From: Prorocentrum cordatum
Taxonomy: Eukaryota; Sar; Dinophyceae; Prorocentrales; Prorocentraceae
Direction: 5' to 3'
Length of the DNA: 64,000 bases
NCBI GenBank assembly: GCA_963575745.1
Contig: CAUYUJ010001359.1
Span: 561,018-625,017, forward strand
Part shown: positions 9,011 through 18,249 of the stretch, in pieces
How the letters are laid out: each line of letters starts with the position of its first letter
Numbering within the stretch: position 1 is the stretch's first letter
The notes under the pieces: generated by a model
What the model was told of the DNA's origin: nothing
Databases searched by the model: none
Seen by the model: the letters and a program-made list of their open reading frames with translations, nothing else
Translations under genes and position numbers: made by a program

Positions 9011-9895
9011 TGATGCGCATATTGGAGTGACGATCTAGTCAAGATCCTCTTGGTGCCAGACGGCGCGGCCCTCCAGGCGCTGCAGATTGATAAGGTCGAC
9101 AACAACGCGCTCACCCAGGCCCTCGAGGCTGGCGGCCACGCACAGAACATCAGTAAGCAGGACTCCCTGGTCTCACTGGGCACCCATGGGGCTACGAAGG
9201 AGGCCGAACGGAATATTTCTGGGAACGCAGTCCAGGATTTGATTCATCTCGGAGGATATGTACATGTTGCCAACAGCAACCGTCGTGAAGTCGAGGCCCG
9301 CATACAATCGTGCAAAATCGGGTGGAGCCGTCTGGGCGACTACTGGTACTCTGGAGGCCCTTGGAAGGCCAAACGGCTCGCGTTCGTGTCCAACGTCGCG
9401 GGGAGGGTGCGGCCTGGCCTCGAAAGTTACGTGTTGCCCCCTAGAGAGCTCCATAGACTCGACAGTTCGTTGGCTCGCAAACTACGATCAATGATGCGGG
9501 GGGCAGCACATCAGGAGGATGAGCACAACAATCACAGGTCTATGTCTACCCGCCAAGTGTTTATTGAATGGCAAGTTGCACCGACTGCCATCGAGCTACT
9601 CGTGCGCAGGCTCAGCTGGTGGCAGAGCATAGTCCGATCGCACACGTATCATGGCCACTTTCTCGCTTCTTTTTTTGGAAGATGCAAGTTCGAGCAGCAG
9701 GCGGCCATAAGCAACCGCCCCGCCAGCGCTGGGACCCTCAATTCGCAGGGTGAGATCTCCGCAGACCCGAGCGTGCACCCGTGGGCCACACAGCTCGCGG
9801 ACGATATGCCGTGCCTGTCGTCCCACGCGATCGGCGAAAGTTTTCAGGAAGCGTGGCAGCCTCGAGTTGTAAAAAAAAAAAAACCTGTGGGATGA
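9011..9895 (+). pseudogene. LINE-1 RT catalytic motif C, thumb and C-terminal region
   Basis: Just after a stop at 9011 the frame reads AYWSDDLVKILLV. This fits RT motif C, but with Ser before the Asp pair instead of the usual Ala. It is followed by DNNALTQALEAGGHAQNISKQ and LGGYVHVANSNRREVEARIQ, the usual post-catalytic LGG signature, then W-S-R-L-G and PPRELHRLDSSLARKLRSMMRG, typical of the thumb/connector region of LINE RTs. A run of 12 A residues at about 9871-9882 gives Lys repeats, and the frame stops at 9895. It is in the same frame as the 5720-8650 segment. Confidence 0.7.
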
Positions 9896-10019
9896 CGAGT
9901 GGGTTCGAGAGGCTTTCTTAAACTGTGACGTTCGGGCTCTCAGAGCTTCTTACTGGACGACTCAGCGGGCTCCCCCCGAGGCCAGCGCGATCACCTCCTC
10001 TCCCCCCTCGACGGCAACA

Positions 10020-10538
10020 TACGACGAGACGGACACTTGCGACGAGACGAACCGCCCCTTCGTGCGCAACATCGAGTCATGCCAGAAACGGTTCGGGACG
10101 CTCAAACAGCTCGTCACACACCAAACTAAAGCTAAGGGCCTAGGACACGGTATGCCAGCGGTATTGACTACCCTACAGATCGGCAACAAATGTATTGTGT
10201 GCCAAACTACGTATCCAAATCAAGATCATGCAGTTAGACACCTACGACGAGCATGGCAAACAGGCAGATGCATTCCAGAACTTACTCATCATGTATATCC
10301 CTGGATACCAGCCACATGTACTACATGCCCTCTACGGGACTACGCTCTGGATCATGCATGCCAACAGGAATATCATGATCAGCAAAAACTTCGGGCTCAC
10401 GTCCTGGGACATGTCCACCGTCGCCATCGGGTTCCATGCTCAAGCCTGTCGTCAGAAGGCTTACCGCGCGCTCAGCCACTCCGGGTGCTCCCCCGCCGCG
10501 CCCCGCGCCATCCAGCTGCCGCCCATCGCCTGCCATAG
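10020..10538 (+). pseudogene. LINE-1 zinc-finger segment
   Basis: About 40 bp after the RT segment, in another frame. The first finger-like unit reads ESCQKRFGTLKQLVTHQTKAKG: one Cys, Phe, Leu and a His, with the first Cys of a C2H2 pair missing. The second reads NKCIVCQTTYPNQDHAVRHL followed by Cys (CIVC, His, Cys). The spacing resembles the C-terminal Cys/His fingers of several LINE clades, which are thought to help template or DNA binding. A CTTCPLRDYALDH segment follows. After about 10440 the translation becomes Pro/Arg rich. Confidence 0.55.
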
Positions 10539-10667
10539 AGGACACCCCTGCGGTACGCGCTGCCATTCGTCAGTCGGTGGAACGCATCGTGGGCAGCGAC
10601 CTTCGCAGCAGACCCAGACGCCGACCACTTCGACGGCTACGAGAGGCACAGCGCCCAGCAGCAGCAG

Positions 10668-11474
10668 ATGCAACATCTACGCGGCCAATGCGAGTGGCTA
10701 CTGTCTCCTCTACGCCTACTCTTCCTGCACTTCCTCATGGGCCAGGCGATGGCGCCCAGGCCGAGAGCGCCGTGGCGACTCCCGCTGGACTCCTCCCTGG
10801 GCTCGAAGGGCCCTGGCACCGCCTCCAGCGCCGCGCCGGGCCAGACGGCGACAAAGGCCTCGCGTCCGCCAGGCCCGCCGCCGCCGTCGCAGAGGCGATC
10901 CCGATCGCCACGAACGCCGAACAAGGTGGACGGGGGAGACATCGGCGAGGACAAGAAGCTGCCGCTCCAGACGAAGCACGAGACCAGGCTGAAGCACAGC
11001 ATCAGCACGGACATATACACGATGAGCAACGAGCACCCCGTGATCACAGCCATCACGCAGGAGTTCGAGGGCTACAAGCACACCCTGGACTCCCTCAAAA
11101 AGGGCGGCACCCTAGAGGACAAGAAACGCATGCAGGAGATAGGGCCGCCAGCTCCTGCCCTCGCGCTGGCGGCCTTGGAAGGACTGCGCAAGTGCGACGT
11201 GGGCGGCACTATGAAGAAAGCCATCCGGAACTACCTGCTCCGAGCGGACCCCGAGGATATCGAGGCGGAGGCGGGGATCAGCAAGGAAGATCTCCTCGAC
11301 GTCATCTCCATTGTGCGTCTGGAGAAGTGCCACGACGACACCAAGACGAAGCTGGTGATCGGCGCGCCCACGTGGGAGGGCCGAGAACTGATCAACCGCG
11401 CTCTCGCGGCCGCCAGGCGGCCCACCACAGGGGCGTGGCCGAGGGACACGCGGACTGGCTCGAGGAGGAGGTAG
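10668..11474 (+). CDS. Uncharacterised helical protein segment, probably LINE-1 C-terminal domain
   Basis: A 268-residue frame. The first 100 residues are Pro/Arg rich. From about residue 100 the composition becomes that of a real folded protein: KLPLQTKHETRLKHSISTDI, then EHPVITAITQEFEGYKHTLD, SLKKGGTLEDKKRMQEIG and MKKAIRNYLLRADPEDIEAE, finishing with DLLDVISIVRLEKCHDDTKT and LINRALAAARR. It looks mainly alpha-helical with many charged residues. I do not recognise the family. Being on the same strand and directly downstream of the zinc-finger segment, it could be the end of the LINE polyprotein, or the ORF1 of a second, overlapping element. No stop-free link to the finger segment was confirmed. 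Confidence 0.5.
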   Translation: MQHLRGQCEWLLSPLRLLFLHFLMGQAMAPRPRAPWRLPLDSSLGSKGPGTASSAAPGQTATKASRPPGPPPPSQRRSRSPRTPNKVDGGDIGEDKKLPLQTKHETRLKHSISTDIYTMSNEHPVITAITQEFEGYKHTLDSLKKGGTLEDKKRMQEIGPPAPALALAALEGLRKCDVGGTMKKAIRNYLLRADPEDIEAEAGISKEDLLDVISIVRLEKCHDDTKTKLVIGAPTWEGRELINRALAAARRPTTGAWPRDTRTGSRRR

Positions 11475-11950
11475 ACCACGGGGCGAAGACGCCCGAGTAG
11501 TGAACCCGCCCCTTTGCCAGAGCGCGCCTGCATGGCACAATGCAAGCGCAAACGGAGAGGACGCAATCCAGCGCCGTGTTATTTTTGTCCGAGGCGAAGC
11601 CCTCCCTGCTAGCAGTAGCACGGTCGCGGTCGCGTACCCTCCCGCCTCCGACGTGCCTCCACCTCTCCCCACTGCCGTGCCTGCACAAGCAGAGGAGCTA
11701 CGTGAGGTGGAGGCCCCACCTGAGTTCGATACAATCGCCGAGGATGAAGCGGCCGAATACCTTTTCAGCTAGCATCCGAGACGTTGCTTGGCACGCGCAG
11801 CGCAGGAAGCCCCTCTGCGCAGCACCCTGACAGCGTGGCCCACGCGGGGCAGTGCGAGACAGTTGGCTCTCTGCGACGGATCATTAAGTATGGATTCGCT
11901 GTACGCCACATATTACCATCAGGTGTTGGTCCTGACGTCGAGGAAAAATT
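11475..11950. other. Unassigned stretch after LINE-1
   Basis: I could not place a poly-A tail or the 3' end of the element. No other gene or repeat is recognised. Confidence 0.35.
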
Positions 11951-11954
11951 GTCA

Positions 11955-12180
11955 TAATCATCATCATCAGCATCATCAGCATCATCACCGTCAGCACCAT
12001 CATCATCCAGCATCATCATGACCAGCCTCAGCAGCAGCATCATCAGCCTTATCATCACCCTCAGTATCATCATCATCAACATCATGCTCTTGATCATCAT
12101 CCTCGCAATCAGCATCATAAGCATCCTCATCACTTCATTTTGCTCCTCCCTCATCCCTCTCCTCACGCCTCCTCCTCCTC
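11955..12180. repeat. CAT/CAG triplet microsatellite
   Basis: Imperfect ATC triplets with CAG and ATT interruptions, ending in a short cctcctcctc run. Confidence 0.92.
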
Positions 12181-12557
12181 GCTGCTCCTGCTTGGCGGCT
12201 TCGAAGATATCGAACTAGGAGCCCTGGCACATTGTAGAACAATCGTAGAACAACGGTAACAAACCAGACTTCGTGGTGTCTGGCCACGTCCCAGACATCC
12301 CTTGAACCACTTCGGGATCGCCCCCTCTCGCTCCCCCTTCTACTACAGCATAGCCTTCCCCTTCGGGTAATACAAAGCCATTCCTCGGTGTCCTGCGGCG
12401 TGGCGTGTGACGGCGACGCACCCTTGCCAGCGCAGGAGCAAGAGGTTGCCTGGAGACTGAACGTGCAGCACCACCCTCTTGACCCCCTGCTGGACAACCA
12501 ACCAGACGTGTGAGCCTGATCGAACAGCAAAAGTCGTCATTATGCACAGCAGCTTCA
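12181..12557. other. Unassigned stretch
   Basis: Nothing recognised. Confidence 0.4.
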
Positions 12558-12690
12558 GAGCTCCGCGTGGATTTCTTAGGTCAGCGCTGGGTCCCCCTGG
12601 CGGCGCCTCCAGCGCCGCCACTGGCGCGATTCGCGCGCCAGAAGAGGGAGAGCCTGGCGCCCACCCAAGAAAACGCGCGCGGACCTCCCA
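12558..12690. mobile_element. Double-hairpin foldback element, copy 2
   Basis: The left arm (gagctccgcgtggatttctt...) matches the left arm of the 4195 copy. The inner hairpins are conserved: GGCGGCGCC-tcc-AGCGCCGCC, then CTGGCGCG-att-CGCGCGCCAG. The right arm (ccacccaagaaaacgcgcgcgg) is more diverged. It is followed by aatgtgtatg, comparable to aagtgtatg after copy 1. Confidence 0.7.
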
Positions 12691-13551
12691 ATGTGTATGG
12701 TAATGCCGAATTGTGTTGCTCTGATGTGTTATTCTCTCTGTGGCTCCATATTTGTCGACAAGCGCGGAGCGCATGATCGACTGTGTGTACGTATGCCGCG
12801 CCTCTCGGCAGCGACTCGGGACCCCAGGATGGTATCTTTCGCGGTGTGTCGGGGAGCGGAGCACTTCGCACCAGTGGGCCCCCGCAGCCCCTCCTGATCT
12901 CGGTTCCTCTCATCAAGTCAGGCAAAAACCTGGACCCCATCATTGGCGTTTACAAAACGGTCCTGGGCGCTTACTACTAAATAGCCCCGCCCTGTTCGAT
13001 TCCTGCTTTGGGTGCGTTTGCGAAACGACCTCGCTTGTCGGGGTGGTTCTTATGGGAGTGGATGTGTTGCCCTCTGTTTCGGCGTTCTCGCGAATTTTCC
13101 CCAGAGGCGCGTGCCCAGGTTGGAACCGACTGGGCGGCCTGAGGTGGGGCGTCACTGGTTCCAGCCGTGGGGGGGAGAGGCACCACTGTGCGCAGTTTTC
13201 GCTCCTTGTCCCCTCTGGGTCGCCTTCTCCAGATGGGCATTGAATGCCGACTTTGCCCCCGTAGAGCTGGTGTCCGTCCAGAGCAAGCCCCCCAGCCGCC
13301 TCCAATGCCCGGGCCTCTGCTGATGCGGGAGCCACTCGCCGAGCCAAGGGTGGCGAGCGCGTGCCTCTCCTCCTCGCCCTCCGCCCTTCCCCTTCGTGAG
13401 CGGGCTGTGAGAGCGGCAGATCGGGCCGAGCGCAAGAACGCCAGGGCCTGGTTTCCCAGCCCTCCTGTGCCGGGTTCTCGTTTTGGACAGAGCAGTGTTG
13501 TCTCCATGCTCATCCCTCTTACTGCTTCTGACCTCCCTCTGAATCCTGTGC
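12691..13551. other. Unassigned GC-rich stretch
   Basis: Open frames up to about 220 codons occur on both strands and overlap each other. None shows a domain, so I annotate no gene. Confidence 0.4.
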
Positions 13552-13775
13552 GCTCCCTCGGGGGCTGCGAACTGCTCTCAACTGCCGTCGCTCTCGTGGG
13601 CGCCTGGGAGGCACGTGGCTCCCTCGGGGGCTGCGAGCTGCACAATTGTCGCCACGTTCAAGGGTTCCTGAGAGGTAAGGCGGAGGTGAGGGCAGCGCAG
13701 ATCATTTGGGACTTCGCAGCTCCCTCGGGGGCTGCGAACTGCGCAACTGTCGCCACTTTCGTGGGCTCCTAGGAG
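13552..13775 (+). repeat. Three-copy tandem repeat
   Basis: Units beginning gctccctcgggggctgcga start at 13552, 13618 and 13719 (66 and 101 bp apart). Each continues with a ctg-c-caa-tgtcgccac-tt-gtgggc-cct-ggaggcac pattern. The second unit carries extra sequence. Confidence 0.8.
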
Positions 13776-13854
13776 GCACAGCGGAGTGCAGCGCAACGCT
13801 GATTGCGCACCTCTCGCGATGTGTTCGTTTTTATGGAGCGTTCATGCAGATATC

Positions 13855-13900
13855 GGCGGCGGGCCTTCTGAGAAGGCCTTCTCCTTCTCACTTTACCACC
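13855..13900. repeat. TTCTGAGAAGG palindrome family member
   Basis: gccttctgagaaggc is a perfect short palindrome. It is followed by cttctccttctcacttt, the same tail as at 3725-3741. Confidence 0.6.
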
Positions 13901-14185
13901 CCTCCCTCGCCGCCGAAGATAGCCGCCCCTCGCGTGGAGAAGTGGCTGGGCACGTCTCGGGGAATCGGGGGGACCGTCCCGGCACAGGGCGGCAGGACGA
14001 GCGCTCTCGCGGTGCAGACGCCCGCGAGGGGCCCCAGAGGCCCCCTCTCGCGGGGGGGGGTCGGACGCTTTGCAAGGAGAGGGCGTCGGGAGTGGGGGGC
14101 GGGGACCGAGGACTGCAGCAAAGAGGCCCCAGGGGAGCCCCACAGTCATGGAGGATGGGAAGGATGATGAGGATGGGCACAGGGG
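13901..14185. other. Unassigned GC-rich stretch
   Basis: No gene or repeat recognised. Confidence 0.4.
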
Positions 14186-14187
14186 AG

Positions 14188-14306
14188 GAGGAGGAGGAGG
14201 AGGAGGAGGAGGAGGAGGAGGAGGAGGGAACGATGAGGATGGTTTTGAATTGTGGGCAGGAAGAGGATGGCCAGGAGGAGGAGGAGGAGGAGGAGGAGGA
14301 GGAAAA
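14188..14306. repeat. GGA microsatellite in two blocks
   Basis: Two GGA runs separated by about 45 bp of gatgaggatgg-type sequence. Confidence 0.92.
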
Positions 14307-14345
14307 CGTATCCATATTGCTACCCTTCCCTCGTTTCCGCCTTGT

Positions 14346-14460
14346 TGGGCCTCCTGGGAGGCCCTCGTCGCAAACGTGGGACTCGCCTCGAAATTTTAGT
14401 CAGACCCGGCAGAGGTCTGGGGAACAGCGGCATCGGTACCTCTTCATTCCCCCGCAAAGG
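14346..14460 (+). repeat. Dispersed repeat B, copy 2
   Basis: Begins with gggcctcctgggaggccctcg (itself an inverted repeat), then tcgcctcgaaattttagtcaga. The first part matches 50589-50655, and the second part matches 5265-5355. Confidence 0.65.
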
Positions 14461-14481
14461 CCCTCCCTCCCCCCCCCCCCC

Positions 14482-14615
14482 GCGGGGCCCCGAAGTTTCG
14501 CGAAAGTTGCGCACTTCTGTCGCCCCCCGCCCGCGAACGCCCGACCCCCGCGGGGCCCCGAAGTTTCACGAAAGGTTCTGTCGCCCCCCCGCTCGCGAGC
14601 GCCCGAGGTGGACGG
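14482..14615 (+). repeat. Two-copy tandem duplication of about 70 bp
   Basis: The order gcggggccccgaagttt, cgaaag-t, tctgtcgcccccc, cgcgaN-cgcccga is repeated once. Confidence 0.8.
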
Positions 14616-14754
14616 GGGGGGGGAGAATGCGGCGTGGCGGCGCGTTCCTGGGGCGCCCAGGAGGGGAGGGCGCACGGCCCGTCCTTTGCGTCGGTGGTGC
14701 CGGTCAGGTCAGGGTGAAGTGCGATCGGGAGCGGCCAAGAGTGGGGTGAAGACC

Positions 14755-14925
14755 GGGGGGGGATAACATGGCCAGGGCCATGATATCCCCCCCAAACTCA
14801 TGGCCCCTCTTCTGATTTCAATGCGTTCCGCGGCCCCCCCCCCCTGGTCCGCGCACATGCCTCGGGCCATGATTTGCACACACCCCTTTCGGACGCCCCC
14901 CTCGTTGGACGCCCCCGAGTGAGAG
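14755..14925 (+). repeat. Dispersed repeat C, copy 1 (begins with a hairpin)
   Basis: Starts with ggggataacatggcc / ggccatgatatcccc (14 of 15 complementary), then actcatggcccctcttct, ctggtccgcgcacatgcc, catgatttgcac and a ggacgcccccctcg end. The same order is found at 39264-39420. Confidence 0.75.
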
Positions 14926-15325
14926 GAAGGAGAGGTTTGCACGCCACCGCCCCACGCCGACGCGGGCCGTCGGATTTCGTTTCGTTTCCAGCGCCGAACG
15001 GGGGCGATGCCTTCGTTCGACGCGTGTTTCCGCATGTGGCGTGCGCATCCTGGCGTGGGCGCCGAGGGGGGCCTCAGCGTGGACGGATCGCGTGGGGCTT
15101 GTAATTCGAGCTGATAGTGCTTCGCAGTGCGTACGGCTGAAGCGCAGGCAGCCTTTGGCCTCCGCCGCCCAGGCCGACGGCCTTTGCCCCCTCCTCTTTT
15201 GGTTGGGCAAGCATTACGGCCAAGCTTGTTGCTTCACCAATAAAAAAACAGAAGGCGCCGACGTAGGCGGAGCGGGCAAACAAATTAAGCCGCGGACAGG
15301 TGCTCTGCCATCCCCATCCTCCTCG
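14926..15325. other. Unassigned stretch
   Basis: Nothing recognised. Confidence 0.4.
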
Positions 15326-15327
15326 TC

Positions 15328-15430
15328 CACCTCACCCTTTCCCTTCCCTCCTCTTCGTCCTCCTCCTCGGTGCCACCTCACCCTTTCCCTTCCCTCTTCT
15401 TCGTCCTCCTCCTCGGTGGCCTCCTCCTCA
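15328..15430. repeat. Two-copy 45-bp pyrimidine tandem repeat
   Basis: ccacctcaccctttcccttc begins at 15328 and again at 15373, each followed by ttcgtcctcctcctcggtg. Confidence 0.85.
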
Positions 15431-15444
15431 GGTGCCTGACAAGC

Positions 15445-15612
<168 letters not shown>

Positions 15613-15795
15613 CATCCCTGTTCTTTTCCTCACGCCCCTCAAAGACCTCCTGCTCATCCTCCTCATTCCCCTCGGGTCGAGGGTCACAGCCGTGCTGCGC
15701 TCGGGTGCGGGGATCCGCAAGAGTGGCTATGTCCAGACGTGCTGGCCGTTGTCCTTTGGAGTTCGGGCCTCTGCTACAATCAAAATCTATGGTAA

Positions 15796-15856
15796 GGAGG
15801 AGGAGGAGGTGGAGGAGGAGAGAAGAAGGAGAGGGAGGAGGAGGAGAGAAGGACTG
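15796..15856. repeat. GGA-rich purine repeat
   Basis: Short interrupted GGA/GAGAAG tract. Confidence 0.85.
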
Positions 15857-16254
15857 ATGCGTTGGATGTTGTTTGTTCATGTCAGCCTCTGTGGGCCTAC
15901 ACGGTCCCCCAGAGGTCCCCAGAGACCTCTGGAGACCTCTGGGAGCCTCCAGGAACCTTCGGTTCTCAAGGACCCAGTGAGCTGCAATTGTTCTCCAAAC
16001 GTGCTTCATCAGAAGGGATCTGCCTGGTCATAAGGATTTGTTTGTCCCGAGACATCTGCTGGTTTTGTTGATGTGGTTGTGTTCATGTTTGGGATCGACG
16101 TTGGGGTCATGTTTATCAAGGGTGCCTTTCATGAGTGCTTATTCGGCCCACCCTTGGCCATATATACTTGGAGTTGTTGACCAGATGCCGAAATGATTTG
16201 TGTCTCCCATCATTATATTCAAAAGGCTTCCGCCATTCCACCGACCCCCAGAAG
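15857..16254. other. Unassigned stretch
   Basis: Only a short gaggtccccagagacctctggagacctctgg run (about 15913-15944) stands out. No gene is supported. Confidence 0.4.
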
Positions 16255-16257
16255 AGG

Positions 16258-16700
16258 GAAGAAGTCCACGGGTGAGGCTTTGTGGGGCCTCTTGGGTACC
16301 CGTTGGCGGCCTCTTGGGGGCCTCTTCGGGACTGTTCGGAGTTTCTTGGTCGCCTGCCGACTATCTCGAGGGTCCTCTTGGGGCGGAGGGCTCGGAATGT
16401 CAGTTCGAGGTGCCTCTCTCGGGGCCCTGTTGGGGCCCTCGAGGGCCATCTGGGGCGCCTCCTGGGCCGTCTTGAGACCATCTTCGGCCGTTTTGGGGCC
16501 CTCTTTGGGGCTTCTTGGGTCCTCTTGGAGCGATATTGGGATTTTTGGTTCTGGGGGCCCTCTTGCGATCGTCTTGGAGGCCTCTTGGGCAGGTTTGAGG
16601 CTCTCTTGGCTGTTTTTGATACCTCCTCGGCGTGTTGTTGGAGCACAGCTTGAGCCAGCTTACAGGGCATCTTGGGCGTCTTGGAGACAACGAAGTGTTG
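16258..16700 (-). repeat. CCAAGACGGCC-type array, block 1
   Basis: Degenerate units around ggcctcttggg / ggccNtcttggg at irregular 10-33 bp steps. Strand is given relative to the CCAAGACGGCC orientation. Its frames translate into Gly/Leu/Trp-rich peptides that mimic membrane proteins but are artefacts. Confidence 0.8.
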
Positions 16701-16728
16701 AGTTGAAGGCTCTAGGGGTCCTCAGAGG

Positions 16729-16865
16729 TGCGTTCCCCCCCCGGCCCCCCCCAATCGGATTTCAGACCCCTGGGGAGGGGGACAGGGGGAGGAGGATAGC
16801 CAATCATCTCATACGCCTCTGCACCACCGGCAAGCGGGGGTCGACGTACTGGCTGCACCATCCTG
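16729..16865 (+). repeat. Dispersed repeat D, copy 1
   Basis: Matches 61641-61775 in the same orientation: gtgcg, ttcccccc, atttcNgacccc, ggggaggggga, caatcatctc, acgcct, ccggcaagcgggg, tcgacg, tggNtgca. Roughly 135 bp in both copies. Confidence 0.75.
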
Positions 16866-17137
16866 GCGGTGGGCCGTCCTCCTCCTGTTGTTTGTTTTTT
16901 TTTTTGAAATACCGCCAGCTCACTCGGGGAAGTCACTTGTCCCTCCTGAGTGGCCCTCGCCCTTCCTCCCCCCCGCGGCCGCCCGCTCTGTCCTGTGTTC
17001 CCTCTCCTGCATTCTGGCCAATCCACTACAGCGGTGCCCCTGTTTAGGTAGCTCTATCCGCCAGCGCAGACGACCCCTGCCCAGCTGCCGACGCAAAAAG
17101 TCCCCTTGAAACAACAGACGCATGAGCATAAACTTCC
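16866..17137. other. Unassigned stretch
   Basis: Nothing recognised. Confidence 0.4.
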
Positions 17138-17243
17138 AGAGCTCCTCGCAGACTTGGACAGGCGCTGGGCCCCCCCACGGCGGCGCCCCCCGCGCCGCCC
17201 CCCCTGGCGCGCTACGTGCGCCAGAAGAGGGAATGTTGGGCCT
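17138..17243. mobile_element. Double-hairpin foldback element, copy 3 (right arm lost)
   Basis: The left arm agagctcctcgcagacttgg and both inner hairpins (GGCGGCGCC...GCGCCGCC, then CTGGCGCGC-tac-GTGCGCCAG) are present. The right arm is not recognisable. It is preceded by gcataaacttcc, as the other copies lie beside cataa(a)cata sequences. Confidence 0.65.
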
Positions 17244-17274
17244 GTTTTCCACCACCACCATAAGTTGGAGAGTG

Positions 17275-17332
17275 GAAGGTGGTGGAGGAAGAGGAGGAGG
17301 AGGAGGAGGAGGAGGAGGAGGAGGAGGAGCCC
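17275..17332. repeat. GGA microsatellite
   Basis: Sits between foldback copies 3 and 4. It is flanked on both sides by ccaccacc / ggtggtgg inverted sequence (ttttccaccaccaccataag before it, cttatggtggcggtgg after it). Confidence 0.9.
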
Positions 17333-17396
17333 CTCCCTATCCTACTTATGGTGGCGGTGGTGGGAAACAAGCCCACCAGGGAAGAGAGTCCAGCGC

Positions 17397-17515
17397 CCAC
17401 CCGAGAGCTCCGCGCTGGGCCCCCCTGGCGGCGCCTCCGGCGCCGCCCTTGGCGCGCTCCGCGAGCCAGGGAGGGGTGTCCAGCGCAGATCCGAGAAAAC
17501 CGGGAGGAGCGTCAA
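17397..17515. mobile_element. Double-hairpin foldback element, copy 4 (left arm shortened)
   Basis: gagctccgcgctgggc lacks about 20 bp of the left arm seen in copy 1. The inner hairpins GGCGGCGCC-tcc-GGCGCCGCC and TTGGCGCGCT-ccg-CGAGCCAGG are intact. The right arm gtccagcgcagatccgagaa is present. cataaacataaaaa follows 30 bp later. Confidence 0.7.
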
Positions 17516-17664
17516 AAGTTAGGGGAACAAAAAGTGACATAAACATAAAAACTCGGTTGGTGGGCGCCCGTGGGCGCATCGAAGGAGCCTCGTGTGAGGT
17601 GGGTCACCTGAGGTTTGGCCTGGTGCCCGCCCGTGGGCGCCTCGTGGGCGCCAGGGCCTGGTGC

Positions 17665-17932
17665 GATGTGTATGTGTGTATGTGTCTGTGTGTCTGTGTG
17701 TCTGTGTGTCTGTGTGTCTGTGTCTGTGCGTGTTTGTGTGTGTGCGTGTCTGTGTCTGTGTCTGCGTCTGCGTCTGCGTCTGCGTCTGTGTGTGTGTCTG
17801 TGTGTGTGTCAGTGTGTGTGTGTGTGTCTGTGTGTGTCTGTGTGTGTCTGTGTGTGTCTGTGTGTGTGCCTGTGCCTGTGTCTGTGTGTCTGTGTGTCTG
17901 TGTGTCTGTGTGTCTGTGTGTGTCTGTAAGGG
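17665..17932. repeat. TGTGTGTC-type minisatellite
   Basis: Mixed TGTG, TCTG and TGCG tetramers over about 270 bp. It translates to Cys/Val runs. Confidence 0.95.
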
Positions 17933-17954
17933 TTTCTAAGCTAGGGGGCCCCTG

Positions 17955-18175
17955 GCCAAACGGGGGGGCTTCGAAGCTACCCCCCTCCCTCCCTTTTCCG
18001 GAGCAGAAGGTGAGCCCGGGCTTCCCTTTCAAAGGGGGGCTTCGGAAGCTACCCCCCTCTTCCTTTTTCGGTGTGGACACAGGGGGGTGGCGGCTTCAAG
18101 CGGCCCCCCCCCATGCCCGTGCAAAGGGGGAGAGGGGGCTTCCGAAGCTACCCCCCCCCTCTCCCTTCCGGGGCT
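17955..18175 (+). repeat. GGGGGCTTCGGAAGCTACCCCC tandem repeat
   Basis: Four units at about 17961, 18034, 18081 and 18133. Each unit is itself a near-palindrome (G run, cttcNgaagct, C run), so each could form a hairpin. The third unit is the most diverged. Confidence 0.8.
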
Positions 18176-18249
18176 CTGGAGAAATGGCGGAATCCCTGAC
18201 GACAGGTGCGCACCGCAGCGCTAGAGAACGAATGGGAGAATAACGTCGA

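Larger units (their letters stand above)
5720..11474 (+). mobile_element. LINE-1: non-LTR retrotransposon copy (EEP-RT-zinc finger)
   Basis: Order of recognisable parts on the + strand: a low-complexity N-terminus, an endonuclease/exonuclease/phosphatase (APE-type) domain, an RT broken by a frameshift near 8500, the RT C-terminal region, a Cys/His segment, and a helical C-terminal domain. APE-RT order is standard for non-LTR elements. A zinc-finger tail also occurs in several LINE clades. No poly-A tail or target-site duplication was identified, so both ends are provisional. The copy cannot encode a single uninterrupted protein and is probably inactive. Confidence 0.8.

Noticed and set aside
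16193-17047. Gly/Leu/Trp-rich protein of 284 residues, and similar frames at 23077-24582 and 58285-58778
   Set aside because: Generated by ggccNtcttgg repeat units; hydrophobicity is an artefact of repeat composition.
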